Below, piece by piece: positions 55,481 to 63,558 of a stretch of DNA of 64,000 nt. The stretch is from contig CALGPJ010000006.1 in the NCBI GenBank assembly GCA_937960645.1, positions 62,001-126,000 of the forward strand. The letters run 5' to 3'. The translations under genes and the position numbers were made by a program. The notes under the pieces were generated by a model that worked only from the letters and a program-made list of their open reading frames with translations, was not told where the DNA came from and did not search any database. Source of the DNA: an uncultured Spirochaetia bacterium. Lineage in GTDB: Bacteria > Spirochaetota > Spirochaetia > JABEVK01. Positions within the stretch are counted from its first letter, which is position 1. Each line of letters begins with the position of its first letter.

Positions 55481-56341
55481 ATGAAAGGTATCATCATCGC
55501 TGCAGGTTACGGAACCCGGTTCTTACCGGTCACCAAAAGCATCCCCAAAGAAATGCTTCCTCTGGTAGACCGCCCTGCCCTGGACTTCCTTCTGGACGAG
55601 TTCGAAGCCAGCGGTATCCAGGAAGTGTTAGTCGTGACTTCTCGCAGGAAGAAAGCCCTCGAAGATTACCTGGATCATGAAATCGAACTTGAAACGGTAT
55701 TTCGAGGCGAAGGCAACATCAAGAAGCTCGACCTCGTTCGTCCCAGAAACATGAGCATCGCCTTCGTACGTCAGCCGACCATGAGGGGAACGGGGCATGC
55801 CTTGCTGATGGCTTTGCCCTGGATCGGCAAGGAACCCGTGGTCGTCGCCTACCCCGATGACTTGCACCTGGGGGAGCCGCCCCTGAGCCTGCAACTCATT
55901 CAGGAGCACCGGCGAACCGGCGCAACCGTTCTGGCAGTAATCGATAAGCCGGCTCACCTGGAACGTTACGGTATCGTTGCCTGGGAAAGTGGCACCAACC
56001 GTATTCGCGATATCGTGGAAAAACCAAAACCGGGAACCGAACCCAGTACGAGCGCCTCGATCGGGAGATACCTTTATACCCCGGACTTTTTCGAGGAGCT
56101 GGAAAAAAGCTACCAGGCGCACACCAGCGGCGAGTTTTATCACATCGGCGCCCTCAAAAACCTGATGGATCACGGCCGTGTTTTTGGAGTGGTCGCAACA
56201 GGAGAACGACTCGACACGGGAGAACCCTCGGGCTACATCGAGGCCATCCTTCGGTATTCCCTCGAGCGACCCGATCTAAAAACCCCTACCCTCGATCTCA
56301 TCGAGAAGTTTTATCGCCAGTATTGCGTTTCCTCGGCATAA
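55481..56341 (+). CDS. galU: UTP-glucose-1-phosphate uridylyltransferase
   Basis: 286 residues. Makes UDP-glucose from UTP and glucose 1-phosphate for glycan synthesis. The nucleotide-binding start IIAAGYGTRFLPVTKSIPKEM, then VRQPTMRGTGHALLMA, VAYPDDL and VEKPKPGTEPS are all present. Start at the ATG at 55481. The last 31 bases overlap the convergent alr gene. Confidence 0.95.
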   Translation: MKGIIIAAGYGTRFLPVTKSIPKEMLPLVDRPALDFLLDEFEASGIQEVLVVTSRRKKALEDYLDHEIELETVFRGEGNIKKLDLVRPRNMSIAFVRQPTMRGTGHALLMALPWIGKEPVVVAYPDDLHLGEPPLSLQLIQEHRRTGATVLAVIDKPAHLERYGIVAWESGTNRIRDIVEKPKPGTEPSTSASIGRYLYTPDFFEELEKSYQAHTSGEFYHIGALKNLMDHGRVFGVVATGERLDTGEPSGYIEAILRYSLERPDLKTPTLDLIEKFYRQYCVSSA

Positions 56342-57435
56342 ACCCTGGGCACTCTCCGCGAGACGGCACAGGTGATTTCGTAGGGAATGGTGTCCAAAAT
56401 TTGGGCGAGATCCCAGGCATCCGGGCCATCCTGAAAGGGACCAAAAAGGATGACTTTTTCCCAACGGGAAACGTCGCTGGCGTTGCCGATATCGACCATG
56501 AATAGATCCATACATACGCGACCGCTGACTTGAAAAAACTTATCGCCGATCCGTACCCGCCCACGGTTCGAAAGCCCTCGGGAATATCCGTCGGCGTAAC
56601 CGCAACCAACCACACCGACGACAGCATCGTGTTCGAGTACGTAAGTCTGTCCATAACTCAACGTGGCGTTCCTGGGGAGGGATTTCAACAAGACGACCCG
56701 ACTCTCCAGCTGCATGACCGGATAAAAGTTCCTTCTCTCGCGATGTTCGAACGTCGGTGTGTAGCCGTACAACAGGATGCCCGGTCTGACCATGGTATGG
56801 TGGGTTTCGGGATGGTCTAAAATCGCCCCAGAGTTGGCCGCATGAATGAGCTCGAATTCATACCCGGCCGCTTTGAGATCTGCAATGACCTGAGTGAAGA
56901 TTTTGTTTTGTTCGGAGGTAGGCTGAACCTCACCATTATCACTCGAGGGAAAGTGGGTCATGACCCCTTCCCAGTAAAGCTGGGGGTATTTGCCGATGCT
57001 TCGCGCGAGAGAAATAGCGCTTTCGGGAACGATCCCCAAACGCCCCATACCGACATCGATTTTGAGATGGAGTGGAACCTTCATTCGCTGTCCTCTAGTT
57101 GCCTCGCCGATCCAACCAAGGTGCTCGGCATCCGAAACGACAAAGGCCAAATTCAATCCGGCAGCCTCGGGGATCTCTTCGGGATGGGGTATCCCCAAAA
57201 GAAGGATGGGTAAAGTGATTTTTTCACGGCGCAGTTCGCCGGCTTCCTCCAAAGTTGCCACTCCGAGGTATTCCACCCCTTCCTGTTGAAGCGTCTGAGC
57301 GACCTGCGGACTGCCGTGGCCGTACGCATCGGCCTTGACAGCCGCGAGGATTTTTTGCTCCGGGGCATGGCGGCGTATCATTTCGACATTATGCCTGAGG
57401 TTCCCGAGGAAGATTGTTGCCCTGGTCACGCGCAT
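56311..57435 (-). CDS. alr: Alanine racemase
   Basis: 374 residues from the ATG at 57435; a TTG at 57444 that overlaps the preceding stop (TTGA) is a possible alternative. Makes D-alanine for peptidoglycan. AVKADAYGHG carries the PLP-binding Lys; LSYGQTYVL carries the catalytic Tyr; GVVGCGYADGYSR and VSGRVCMDLFMVDIG are typical. It follows the GGDEF/EAL regulator and overlaps galU at its end. A D-alanine supplier beside murC and murJ in one window fits a strain with peptidoglycan. Confidence 0.96.
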   Translation of the reverse strand: MRVTRATIFLGNLRHNVEMIRRHAPEQKILAAVKADAYGHGSPQVAQTLQQEGVEYLGVATLEEAGELRREKITLPILLLGIPHPEEIPEAAGLNLAFVVSDAEHLGWIGEATRGQRMKVPLHLKIDVGMGRLGIVPESAISLARSIGKYPQLYWEGVMTHFPSSDNGEVQPTSEQNKIFTQVIADLKAAGYEFELIHAANSGAILDHPETHHTMVRPGILLYGYTPTFEHRERRNFYPVMQLESRVVLLKSLPRNATLSYGQTYVLEHDAVVGVVGCGYADGYSRGLSNRGRVRIGDKFFQVSGRVCMDLFMVDIGNASDVSRWEKVILFGPFQDGPDAWDLAQILDTIPYEITCAVSRRVPRVYAEETQYWR

Positions 57436-57440
57436 GAGTG

Positions 57441-59492
57441 TCAACTGTCCAGGGGAGCCGGCATGGCAACATCGTAACCTTGCGCGTAGTCGATGCCGAT
57501 CTTATGCAGGAGCTCTCTGATAGCCGGTGAGGCGACGTATTCGGCGATGGTATGGATTTTCATGGCCTTTCCGATTTTAAAGACTGCCTCCACCATTGCC
57601 TGACTTATCGGATCCTTGTCGAGATTTTTGATGAATGTCCCATCGATTTTGATGTAATCGACCGGAAGGTTTTTCAGGTAGGCAAAACTCGAGAGCCCGG
57701 AGCCGAAATCATCCAAACTGAAAGCACAACCAATCGATTTCAATTCCTTGATAAAATTCAAAGCATCGGCCAGATTCCCCACTGCTGCCGTTTCGGTAAT
57801 TTCGAAACAGATATTTTCGGGTGGGATTTGATTCTTTTTGATTTCATGCTTGATGTAGTTGATCAAAGACTCATCGGAAAAACTTTCACCGCTCAAATTG
57901 ATGCTAAACAGGCTCTCGCGGCCGTGTTTTTGACGGAATTTGTGAAAATGCGAGAGGGCCGTCCGGATGACCCAGCGATCGATTTGCGGCATCAGGTTGT
58001 AGCGCTCGGCAGCCGGAATGAAGTCAAAGGGCATGATGAGTTGGCCCGTCGATTCGTCTCGAAGCCGGATCAAAAGTTCGTCTTTCGTTCTCAACCGGGA
58101 GGGATCGTTGAGCGGAACGATGGTCTGGTAATAAAGCACGAACTCGTTGTTTTCGAGAGCCCGAGTCAGTCGATTGATCCACCGCATTTCGACCCGTCGC
58201 CGCTGGAATCGGTCTTCCTGAGTCTCGTAAACCTTGATCCGATTTCCACCCTCTTCTTTGGCGATGTAACAGGCATCATCGGCCGCAGCCAGGATGGTCT
58301 TGACATCGTCGTACTGGTGGAAAAAGGGAATCACCCCAAGGCTGGCGCGTATTTTGAAGGAGCTATCCTGCCAAATGAACTCGTGAGAATTGAGCGCATG
58401 TTTGATCATCCAGGCCTTTTCCAGTGCCTGAGTGCTGTCCGTATCCTCGAACAGGAGAGCGAACTCGTCCCCCCCCAGCCTGCTGGTCGCCACTACCTTG
58501 TTATCGCCGAGTTTTTTGATGACATCGGCCACCTGACGTAGCAATTCGTCACCCGCAAGATGTCCGCACGTGTCGTTGATGAGTTTAAACTGATCGAGAT
58601 CGAGGTAAATCAGGGCATGATGCCGGTTCTTGAACCGCTGATCGAAAAAACGCTCGGTGAGCAGGTAGGTGAATTCCCGTCTATTGATCAATCCCGTCAA
58701 AGAATCATACCGGGATTGGTGCTCGATCTTTTGGGTGAGAACCCTCAATTGGCTGACATCCCGAAAAACGAGTACCCAACCAATCGGCGGATCGCTGATT
58801 TCAACGCGTGTCAGGGTACCTTCCACATAGTAAAAGGTCCCATCGATGATCTGCAACAAGACACGATTAAAATTGAACTGAACGTTATCTTGAATGATTT
58901 CGAAAAGCCTCACCGGCATGTAGGTGTCTTCGTCGACGATATGAAAGACATCGGCTAGATACTCTCCGAGAATTTCTTTCTCGCTTTTACCTAAGAGCTT
59001 CAACGCTGTGGGATTGACGTAGTGAATCTTTTTGTTTTTGTCGATCGCAATCACCGCATCGACGATCCCCTGAAGGGTGGCCGAAAGCCATCGGTCATGG
59101 TCACGAAGTTGTCGATCGACCTTGGCCTTGTACAGACCGATTTCGATGGTGGTATAAAGATCACGATCTTTGAACGGTTTAACGATATACCCCAGAGGTT
59201 GAGCCGATTTGGCACGTTCCAGGGTCTCCTCATCGGCATAGGCGGTAAGGAAGATGGTAGGCACACCATACTCTTGCAAAAGTTCTACCGAGATCCCAAT
59301 TCCGTCTTTTTCCCCTTCAAGGACGATGTCCATGAGAACAAGGTCTGGAATATCCTTCTTGAGCAGAGTTTTGACCTCGCTGTAATCCCCACACTCCGCC
59401 AGTACCTGATAATTCGCTTTTTCCAACCGCATTCGTAAGTCATGCGCAATGATTTTTTCATCCTCGACGATGAGTATCTTTTCTTGTGGCAC
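57441..59492 (-). CDS. Response regulator with PAS, GGDEF and EAL domains
   Basis: 683 residues from a GTG. Receiver domain (1-120): ILIVEDEK, phospho-acceptor Asp55 in LVLMDIVLEG, and LTAYAD and VKPF. A PAS domain follows (about 125-245). The diguanylate cyclase domain has a full LGGDEF near residue 341. The C-terminal domain is a phosphodiesterase with some changes: ELL where EAL is usual (near 470), but INLSGESF, FEITETA, SLDDFGSG, IKIDGTF and AQGYDVAMP are kept. It probably makes or breaks cyclic di-GMP on a signal; the partner kinase is not in the window. No membrane segment. It shares its transcript with alr. Confidence 0.93.
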   Translation of the reverse strand: MPQEKILIVEDEKIIAHDLRMRLEKANYQVLAECGDYSEVKTLLKKDIPDLVLMDIVLEGEKDGIGISVELLQEYGVPTIFLTAYADEETLERAKSAQPLGYIVKPFKDRDLYTTIEIGLYKAKVDRQLRDHDRWLSATLQGIVDAVIAIDKNKKIHYVNPTALKLLGKSEKEILGEYLADVFHIVDEDTYMPVRLFEIIQDNVQFNFNRVLLQIIDGTFYYVEGTLTRVEISDPPIGWVLVFRDVSQLRVLTQKIEHQSRYDSLTGLINRREFTYLLTERFFDQRFKNRHHALIYLDLDQFKLINDTCGHLAGDELLRQVADVIKKLGDNKVVATSRLGGDEFALLFEDTDSTQALEKAWMIKHALNSHEFIWQDSSFKIRASLGVIPFFHQYDDVKTILAAADDACYIAKEEGGNRIKVYETQEDRFQRRRVEMRWINRLTRALENNEFVLYYQTIVPLNDPSRLRTKDELLIRLRDESTGQLIMPFDFIPAAERYNLMPQIDRWVIRTALSHFHKFRQKHGRESLFSINLSGESFSDESLINYIKHEIKKNQIPPENICFEITETAAVGNLADALNFIKELKSIGCAFSLDDFGSGLSSFAYLKNLPVDYIKIDGTFIKNLDKDPISQAMVEAVFKIGKAMKIHTIAEYVASPAIRELLHKIGIDYAQGYDVAMPAPLDS

Positions 59493-59521
59493 GGTCTTTT
59501 TGATTCCTTCGATTAAGAAAA

Positions 59522-59550
59522 AGTATAGTATAGAAATCGTAACTTGTCAT
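59522..59550 (-). promoter_or_regulatory. Sigma70-type promoter of the regulator-alr unit
   Basis: ATGACA (59545-59550), 17 bases, TATACT (59522-59527). It leaves a ~22-base leader to the GTG, with AAGGA about 13 bases before it, a weak and distant ribosome site. Confidence 0.5.
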
Positions 59551-59569
59551 CGAAGTGAAGGAGTTTTCA

Positions 59570-60481
59570 TTAAAGACCCCGCGTCGCCTCCTCCAGCGCG
59601 GCCAGGACTTCTTCACGCCGAGGGGGAACCCAATACGCGGGTTGGATGCCCCTGAGGAATGTCAGTTGTTTTTTGGCAAGCTGAATAGTTTTTCGGATGA
59701 TCTCTTGCTGGGATTCACGAGGATTTCTTCCCTGAATCAGGTCCCGGGTAATTTCGGCGTATCCGAGGCTTTGAAGCCCGGGACTCGTTGGGGAAAAGCC
59801 TTTGTCGAGCAGACCCTCGACCTCCTCTACCCATCCAAGACGAAACATCTCGTCGCAGCGCGAGTGGATTCGTCGCTCGAGTACCTCCTTGTCGATATCC
59901 AGAATGATGACGGGAAAACGCGGCATCGGGTACTTTTTCGTTGAAAAGCGAGACAAAGGGGTTCCCGTTTGAAAAAAAACCTCCAACGCTCTTTTGATCC
60001 GGTACAAATCGTTGGGATGGATCCGCTGAGCGCTGATGGGATCCTTTGTGAGTAGCAGGTCCCAAAGTCCCGATGGGCCCAACTCCTGTTCGAGATTGTT
60101 GACGTAAGTTCGAATCTCCCAATCGATCGGCGGTGTTGACGGCGCACCAAAAAGATAGTGCTTGAGATAATAAATCGTGCCTCCACAGGCAATGAGAACC
60201 TTTCCGCGTTCACGGATTTGCTGCTCGGATCTTTCGGCCATTTCCAGAAAAAGCCCCAGGTTGATGGGCTGATCGATCTCCAGGACATCGATCAAGTGAT
60301 GGGGAACACGACGGCGCTCTTCCAATGTCGGCTTGGCGGACCCGATGTCCAAACCACGCCAGACTGTCACCGAGTCGATGGAGATGACCTCCGACTCTGG
60401 GAATAGGTCCAGGATGAGTCGGCTTTTACCGCTGGCTGTAGGACCGGTTACAACAAAGGCTTTAGGATTTTTCCAATTGAT
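59570..60481 (-). CDS. miaA: tRNA dimethylallyltransferase MiaA, unusual start codon
   Basis: About 303 residues. Adds the isopentenyl group to A37 of tRNAs that read UNN codons. AFVVTGPTASGKSRLILDL is the P-loop start; VISIDSVTVWRGLDIGSAKPT is the next block; GGTIYYLKHYLFG and RIHPNDLYRIKRALEVFF follow. The in-frame start lies between a TAA and the P-loop, a 24-codon stretch without ATG, GTG or TTG. An ATC at 60481, seven bases after AAGG, gives the normal N-terminal length (NWKNPKAFVV). The next usual start (GTG at 60370) would remove the P-loop. It overlaps rpoZ by 20 bases. Confidence 0.93.
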   Translation of the reverse strand: MNWKNPKAFVVTGPTASGKSRLILDLFPESEVISIDSVTVWRGLDIGSAKPTLEERRRVPHHLIDVLEIDQPINLGLFLEMAERSEQQIRERGKVLIACGGTIYYLKHYLFGAPSTPPIDWEIRTYVNNLEQELGPSGLWDLLLTKDPISAQRIHPNDLYRIKRALEVFFQTGTPLSRFSTKKYPMPRFPVIILDIDKEVLERRIHSRCDEMFRLGWVEEVEGLLDKGFSPTSPGLQSLGYAEITRDLIQGRNPRESQQEIIRKTIQLAKKQLTFLRGIQPAYWVPPRREEVLAALEEATRGL

Positions 60482-60659
60482 ACAGGACCCTTCCGCTGAG
60501 CACCTGGTCGTTGGCGAGACTTACCAACTTGAAACCATACTCTTCGAGTTCGGGATCACCGATTTGAGAAATTTGTTTGGCCCTTTTGATAACCGCATTT
60601 GTCATTTCGTAACGATTGCCGTTATAGTTGATGATCTTCTCGAGAGAAATTGACTTCAT
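60462..60659 (-). CDS. rpoZ: RNA polymerase omega subunit
   Basis: 65 residues. Small subunit that helps assemble the polymerase. NRYEMTNAVIKRAKQISQIG matches the omega family (Y-E-x-x-x-A-x-x-R-A-x-x-I), and SLANDQVLSGRVLY is the C-terminal part. It lies in the yicC-kinase-rpoZ order common in bacteria. No ribosome site is present, and TAGCTT ends seven bases before the ATG. The end overlaps miaA. Confidence 0.78.
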   Translation of the reverse strand: MKSISLEKIINYNGNRYEMTNAVIKRAKQISQIGDPELEEYGFKLVSLANDQVLSGRVLYQLEKS

Positions 60660-60666
60660 GGGAAAT

Positions 60667-60695
60667 AAGCTATCATTTTAAAAATTTTTTTTCAA
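60667..60695 (-). promoter_or_regulatory. Candidate rpoZ-miaA promoter, leaderless spacing
   Basis: TTGAAA (60690-60695), 17-base A/T-rich spacer, TAGCTT (60667-60672), then seven bases to the ATG. It sits in the 62-base gap after the kinase gene. Confidence 0.45.
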
Positions 60696-60721
60696 GAGCG
60701 AACCTCAATTATCGACGCCGG

Positions 60722-61258
60722 TCAACTCCGTTTTTTCTCCTGCTCGTAAATTTGAATGATAATATCGACAATCCGATCTGGAGTGAACTGCGTGGTATCG
60801 ATGATGGCATCGGCCACCGATACATCGTCGTTGTCGATGCCGTAGAGTCGTAAATAGCGGTCGTGATCTCGCCGGTCCCTGAGACGTGTTTTTTTTAGGA
60901 CGTCAGAATAATCTCCCCCTTCCCTATTTTGGATGCGCTGAGCCCGGACTTCGATGGGTGCGTCCAAAAAAATTCTCAGCCTGGCCTCTTTCCAAATCCA
61001 AATAGCGAGTCGGGATCCCAGGACACAGGGCCCTTGATTGGCCAAGGACACTTGTCTTTCATCGACCAGCCTGTCCCACTTCGGGTCGGATTCGGCCATC
61101 TGGCACAGCTCCTCAAAATCCATTCCTAATTCATCCGCAATGCTGTGAAAGGTGTAGTTGATCAATCGCACACCCAATTTTTGGGAGAGCAACCGAGAAA
61201 CCGTGCTATTGCCGCAACCACTCTTTCCGCTGATGGCAATACGAACGTCATTCGACAT
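60722..61258 (-). CDS. Cytidylate-kinase-like protein, with Asn in place of the Walker A lysine
   Basis: 178 residues. An NMP-kinase fold with IAISGKSGCGNSTVSRLLS at the N-terminus, where the usual reading is G-x-x-G-x-G-K-S/T-T. Asn17 (codon at 61208-61210) is at the lysine. LGVRLINYTFHSIADELGM, RLAIWIW and FLDAPIEVRAQRI follow, and RRDHDRYLRLYGID is a family block. This resembles the spirochaete/archaeal cytidylate-kinase-like group, which I recall carrying Asn here. It takes the place of gmk between yicC and rpoZ. Substrate (CMP, dCMP, GMP or none) cannot be told by eye. Confidence 0.8.
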   Translation of the reverse strand: MSNDVRIAISGKSGCGNSTVSRLLSQKLGVRLINYTFHSIADELGMDFEELCQMAESDPKWDRLVDERQVSLANQGPCVLGSRLAIWIWKEARLRIFLDAPIEVRAQRIQNREGGDYSDVLKKTRLRDRRDHDRYLRLYGIDNDDVSVADAIIDTTQFTPDRIVDIIIQIYEQEKKRS

Positions 61259-62108
61259 TTCTCAGTTGCTCCCTGATGTTTTCGATGGCATCTTTCATTT
61301 CCACGACCTTCAATTGAATATCCGCAGAGTTCACTTTGGAAGCGATGGTATTGACTTCCCTACCGATTTCTTGACAAAGAAAGTCGAGCTTCTTTCCGAC
61401 GGGATCTCGAGAATCGATCCATTCCCAAAAACTTTTCAGGTGGCTTTCCAACCGGGACAATTCCTCGTGGATGCCATAACGCAGGAGCAAAAGAGCAACC
61501 TCGTTGTAAAGCCGGATCGGGTCAAGCTCGATGTTCAGTTCACGAATTTTTGAATTCATCGTAGAACGCAGTTCCGATTCGAGGTTGAGGTTTTTATCCT
61601 TGATATATTCGAGTCCCTTTTCGATCACCGACAACAATTCTTCAATATCCTGTCGCGTTCGAACACCTTCCTGTTGACGTACCTTCTCGAACTGATCGAA
61701 AGCTTGCTGAAAAGGCCCCTTCAGCGAGGACCAAAGCGATTCTATCTCGACCCTGGGCTGCGCTCGCAAATCATTCATGAACATGAGGAGATGCTGAAGC
61801 TCGATGGGGCCTCCTATTCCAGCGAGAGAACGAATCTGTGCAATGGTTTGAACAGTTTTTGCCACGGCATCGGGATCGACCTCCAACCCTGCCGGATTAG
61901 CATCTCGAAGTCTCAGGAAAATTTCAATCCGCCCCCGGGCCACGCGTTCCTGAAACATTTCCCGAATCGCCGGCTCCTTGGACTGGAGGATGGGGGGCAT
62001 ATTGACCGAAAGATCGAAATAACGGTTGTTGTACCCCTTGATATCGATGGAGTAAACCCAGCCATCGATCTCGCCTTCCACGAAGGAGTATCCTGTCATG
62101 CTGATCAA
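61248..62108 (-). CDS. yicC: YicC-family endoribonuclease-like protein
   Basis: About 286 residues from a TTG at 62108, which overlaps the murC stop (TTGA) and gives ISMTGYSFVEGE, the family start. IDIKGYNNRYFDLSVNMP and the C-terminal signature LDFLCQEIGREVNTIASKV are conserved. Members of this family have been reported to cleave RNA. It overlaps the kinase gene downstream by 11 bases. Confidence 0.92.
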   Translation of the reverse strand: MISMTGYSFVEGEIDGWVYSIDIKGYNNRYFDLSVNMPPILQSKEPAIREMFQERVARGRIEIFLRLRDANPAGLEVDPDAVAKTVQTIAQIRSLAGIGGPIELQHLLMFMNDLRAQPRVEIESLWSSLKGPFQQAFDQFEKVRQQEGVRTRQDIEELLSVIEKGLEYIKDKNLNLESELRSTMNSKIRELNIELDPIRLYNEVALLLLRYGIHEELSRLESHLKSFWEWIDSRDPVGKKLDFLCQEIGREVNTIASKVNSADIQLKVVEMKDAIENIREQLRNVE

Positions 62109-63544
62109 TTCGCATCCTCCAAAAACGAAGTCGCAAGCTTCCAATTATCCCCCGCCCCCATGGTCAGGAAAAGGTCGCCCGGCTCGAGGTGTTTCCTCAG
62201 GAAGGGCAAGGCATCCGAAAACTCTTCAAAATAATAGACCTCGCCACGGTACTTTTGGGCGCTATCGGCCAGCACCTTTCCGCTGATTCCCGATTGGTTG
62301 GACTCCCGGGCAGAAGCATAGATTTTGTGAAACAACACGGTATCTGCCGATTCAAACGATCGTGCAAATTCTTCCAGAAGGGCCTGAGTCCGGGAATACG
62401 TATGACTCATGAAACTCACCACCAACCGTCTGGGCCGATAGAAGGCCTTGATTCCTTCGAGTGTCTTTTTGATTGCCGTGGGGTGATGGGCGTAATCGTC
62501 CATCACAAGAATGCCGTTTTTTTCCCCGAGAACCTGGGAACGACGATAGGTCGATTTAAATGCCGCCAATCGGTCAGCGGCCGCGCGATACTGTTCCACG
62601 GAGGGACCTCGACCGAATTCCTGTCGATACATTTCCGTGGCCATGGCGATGGCGCCGACAGCGTTGACCACGTTGTGCCTTCCGGGTATCGAAAGACGGA
62701 AGCCGATGGGAAGATCGCCGATGTGAAAGTCGAGAAATCCTTTGGCCTCCTGAATATCGTGTGCCCTCCAGGCAATATCCTCTGTGTGAACTCCGTAAGG
62801 AAGATACCGTATATCCGGGCGATTTTTTTTCAGAGTTGTCACCAGGTCCAAGACATTGGCGTCGTCGCTACAATAGACCAGACCGCCCCCCTCGGGTAAC
62901 AGGGAGATATATTCCTTAAAAGCGGTGGTGATGCTTTGAAGATCGGGATAATAGTCCTGATGGTCTTCCTCGATGGATGTCAGGAGGATGTTCCGAGGCG
63001 AGAAATGAAGAAAGTGACGTCGGTACTCACAGGTTTCTGCGACAAACCAATGACCTCCGAGGTGGAGCACCGCCGAGTTACCAAAATCGGGAACCAGGGA
63101 ACCCGTCAGTAACCGTAGAGGAAAATCAAAGGCGCGGAGAACGATCCCCAGCATCGCGGTCGTGGTGGTTTTTCCATGGACGCCCGCTACCCCAACGCTA
63201 TGAAAGCGCCGCGAATATGCTCCGAGGGCCTCGGTGTAGCCTATCAATGGCAGGTTAAATTTTCGGGCCTGAAGGAGTTCGGGATGGGAATCCGGGGAGT
63301 ATGCGGCGCTGTAAATGACGGCATCGGCGTCTTGAGGAACATGATCGGGATTGAAACCATTGTAGTAAGAGATTCGACACCGATCGAGGGATGCCTGGGT
63401 AAAAAAGCGGTCATCCACATCGGAGCCGCAGACCAGGGCGCCATCCAGGGTGAATAGTTCGGCAAGAGCGGCCATCCCGGTACCCTTGATACCGACAAAA
63501 TAAAACCTTCGATCACGAACCTCGACGAGTTCGTCAGTTTTCAT
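62105..63544 (-). CDS. murC: UDP-N-acetylmuramate-L-alanine ligase
   Basis: 479 residues. Joins L-Ala to UDP-MurNAc, the first peptide step of peptidoglycan. The N-terminal nucleotide-binding start is YFVGIKGTGMAALAELF; the ATP loop is GVAGVHGKTTTTAML; VAETCEYRRHFL, SIEEDHQDYY, IPGRHNVVNAVGAIA and MDDYAHHPTAI follow, typical of MurC. Fits with murJ and alr in the window. Fifteen bases after the TPR gene upstream. Confidence 0.96.
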   Translation of the reverse strand: MKTDELVEVRDRRFYFVGIKGTGMAALAELFTLDGALVCGSDVDDRFFTQASLDRCRISYYNGFNPDHVPQDADAVIYSAAYSPDSHPELLQARKFNLPLIGYTEALGAYSRRFHSVGVAGVHGKTTTTAMLGIVLRAFDFPLRLLTGSLVPDFGNSAVLHLGGHWFVAETCEYRRHFLHFSPRNILLTSIEEDHQDYYPDLQSITTAFKEYISLLPEGGGLVYCSDDANVLDLVTTLKKNRPDIRYLPYGVHTEDIAWRAHDIQEAKGFLDFHIGDLPIGFRLSIPGRHNVVNAVGAIAMATEMYRQEFGRGPSVEQYRAAADRLAAFKSTYRRSQVLGEKNGILVMDDYAHHPTAIKKTLEGIKAFYRPRRLVVSFMSHTYSRTQALLEEFARSFESADTVLFHKIYASARESNQSGISGKVLADSAQKYRGEVYYFEEFSDALPFLRKHLEPGDLFLTMGAGDNWKLATSFLEDAN

Positions 63545-63558
63545 GAGGGTATTTTATG

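Noticed and set aside
57552..58541. Open frame of 329 codons antisense to the GGDEF/EAL gene
   Set aside because: Composition mirrors the sense frame; the sense gene has clear domains.
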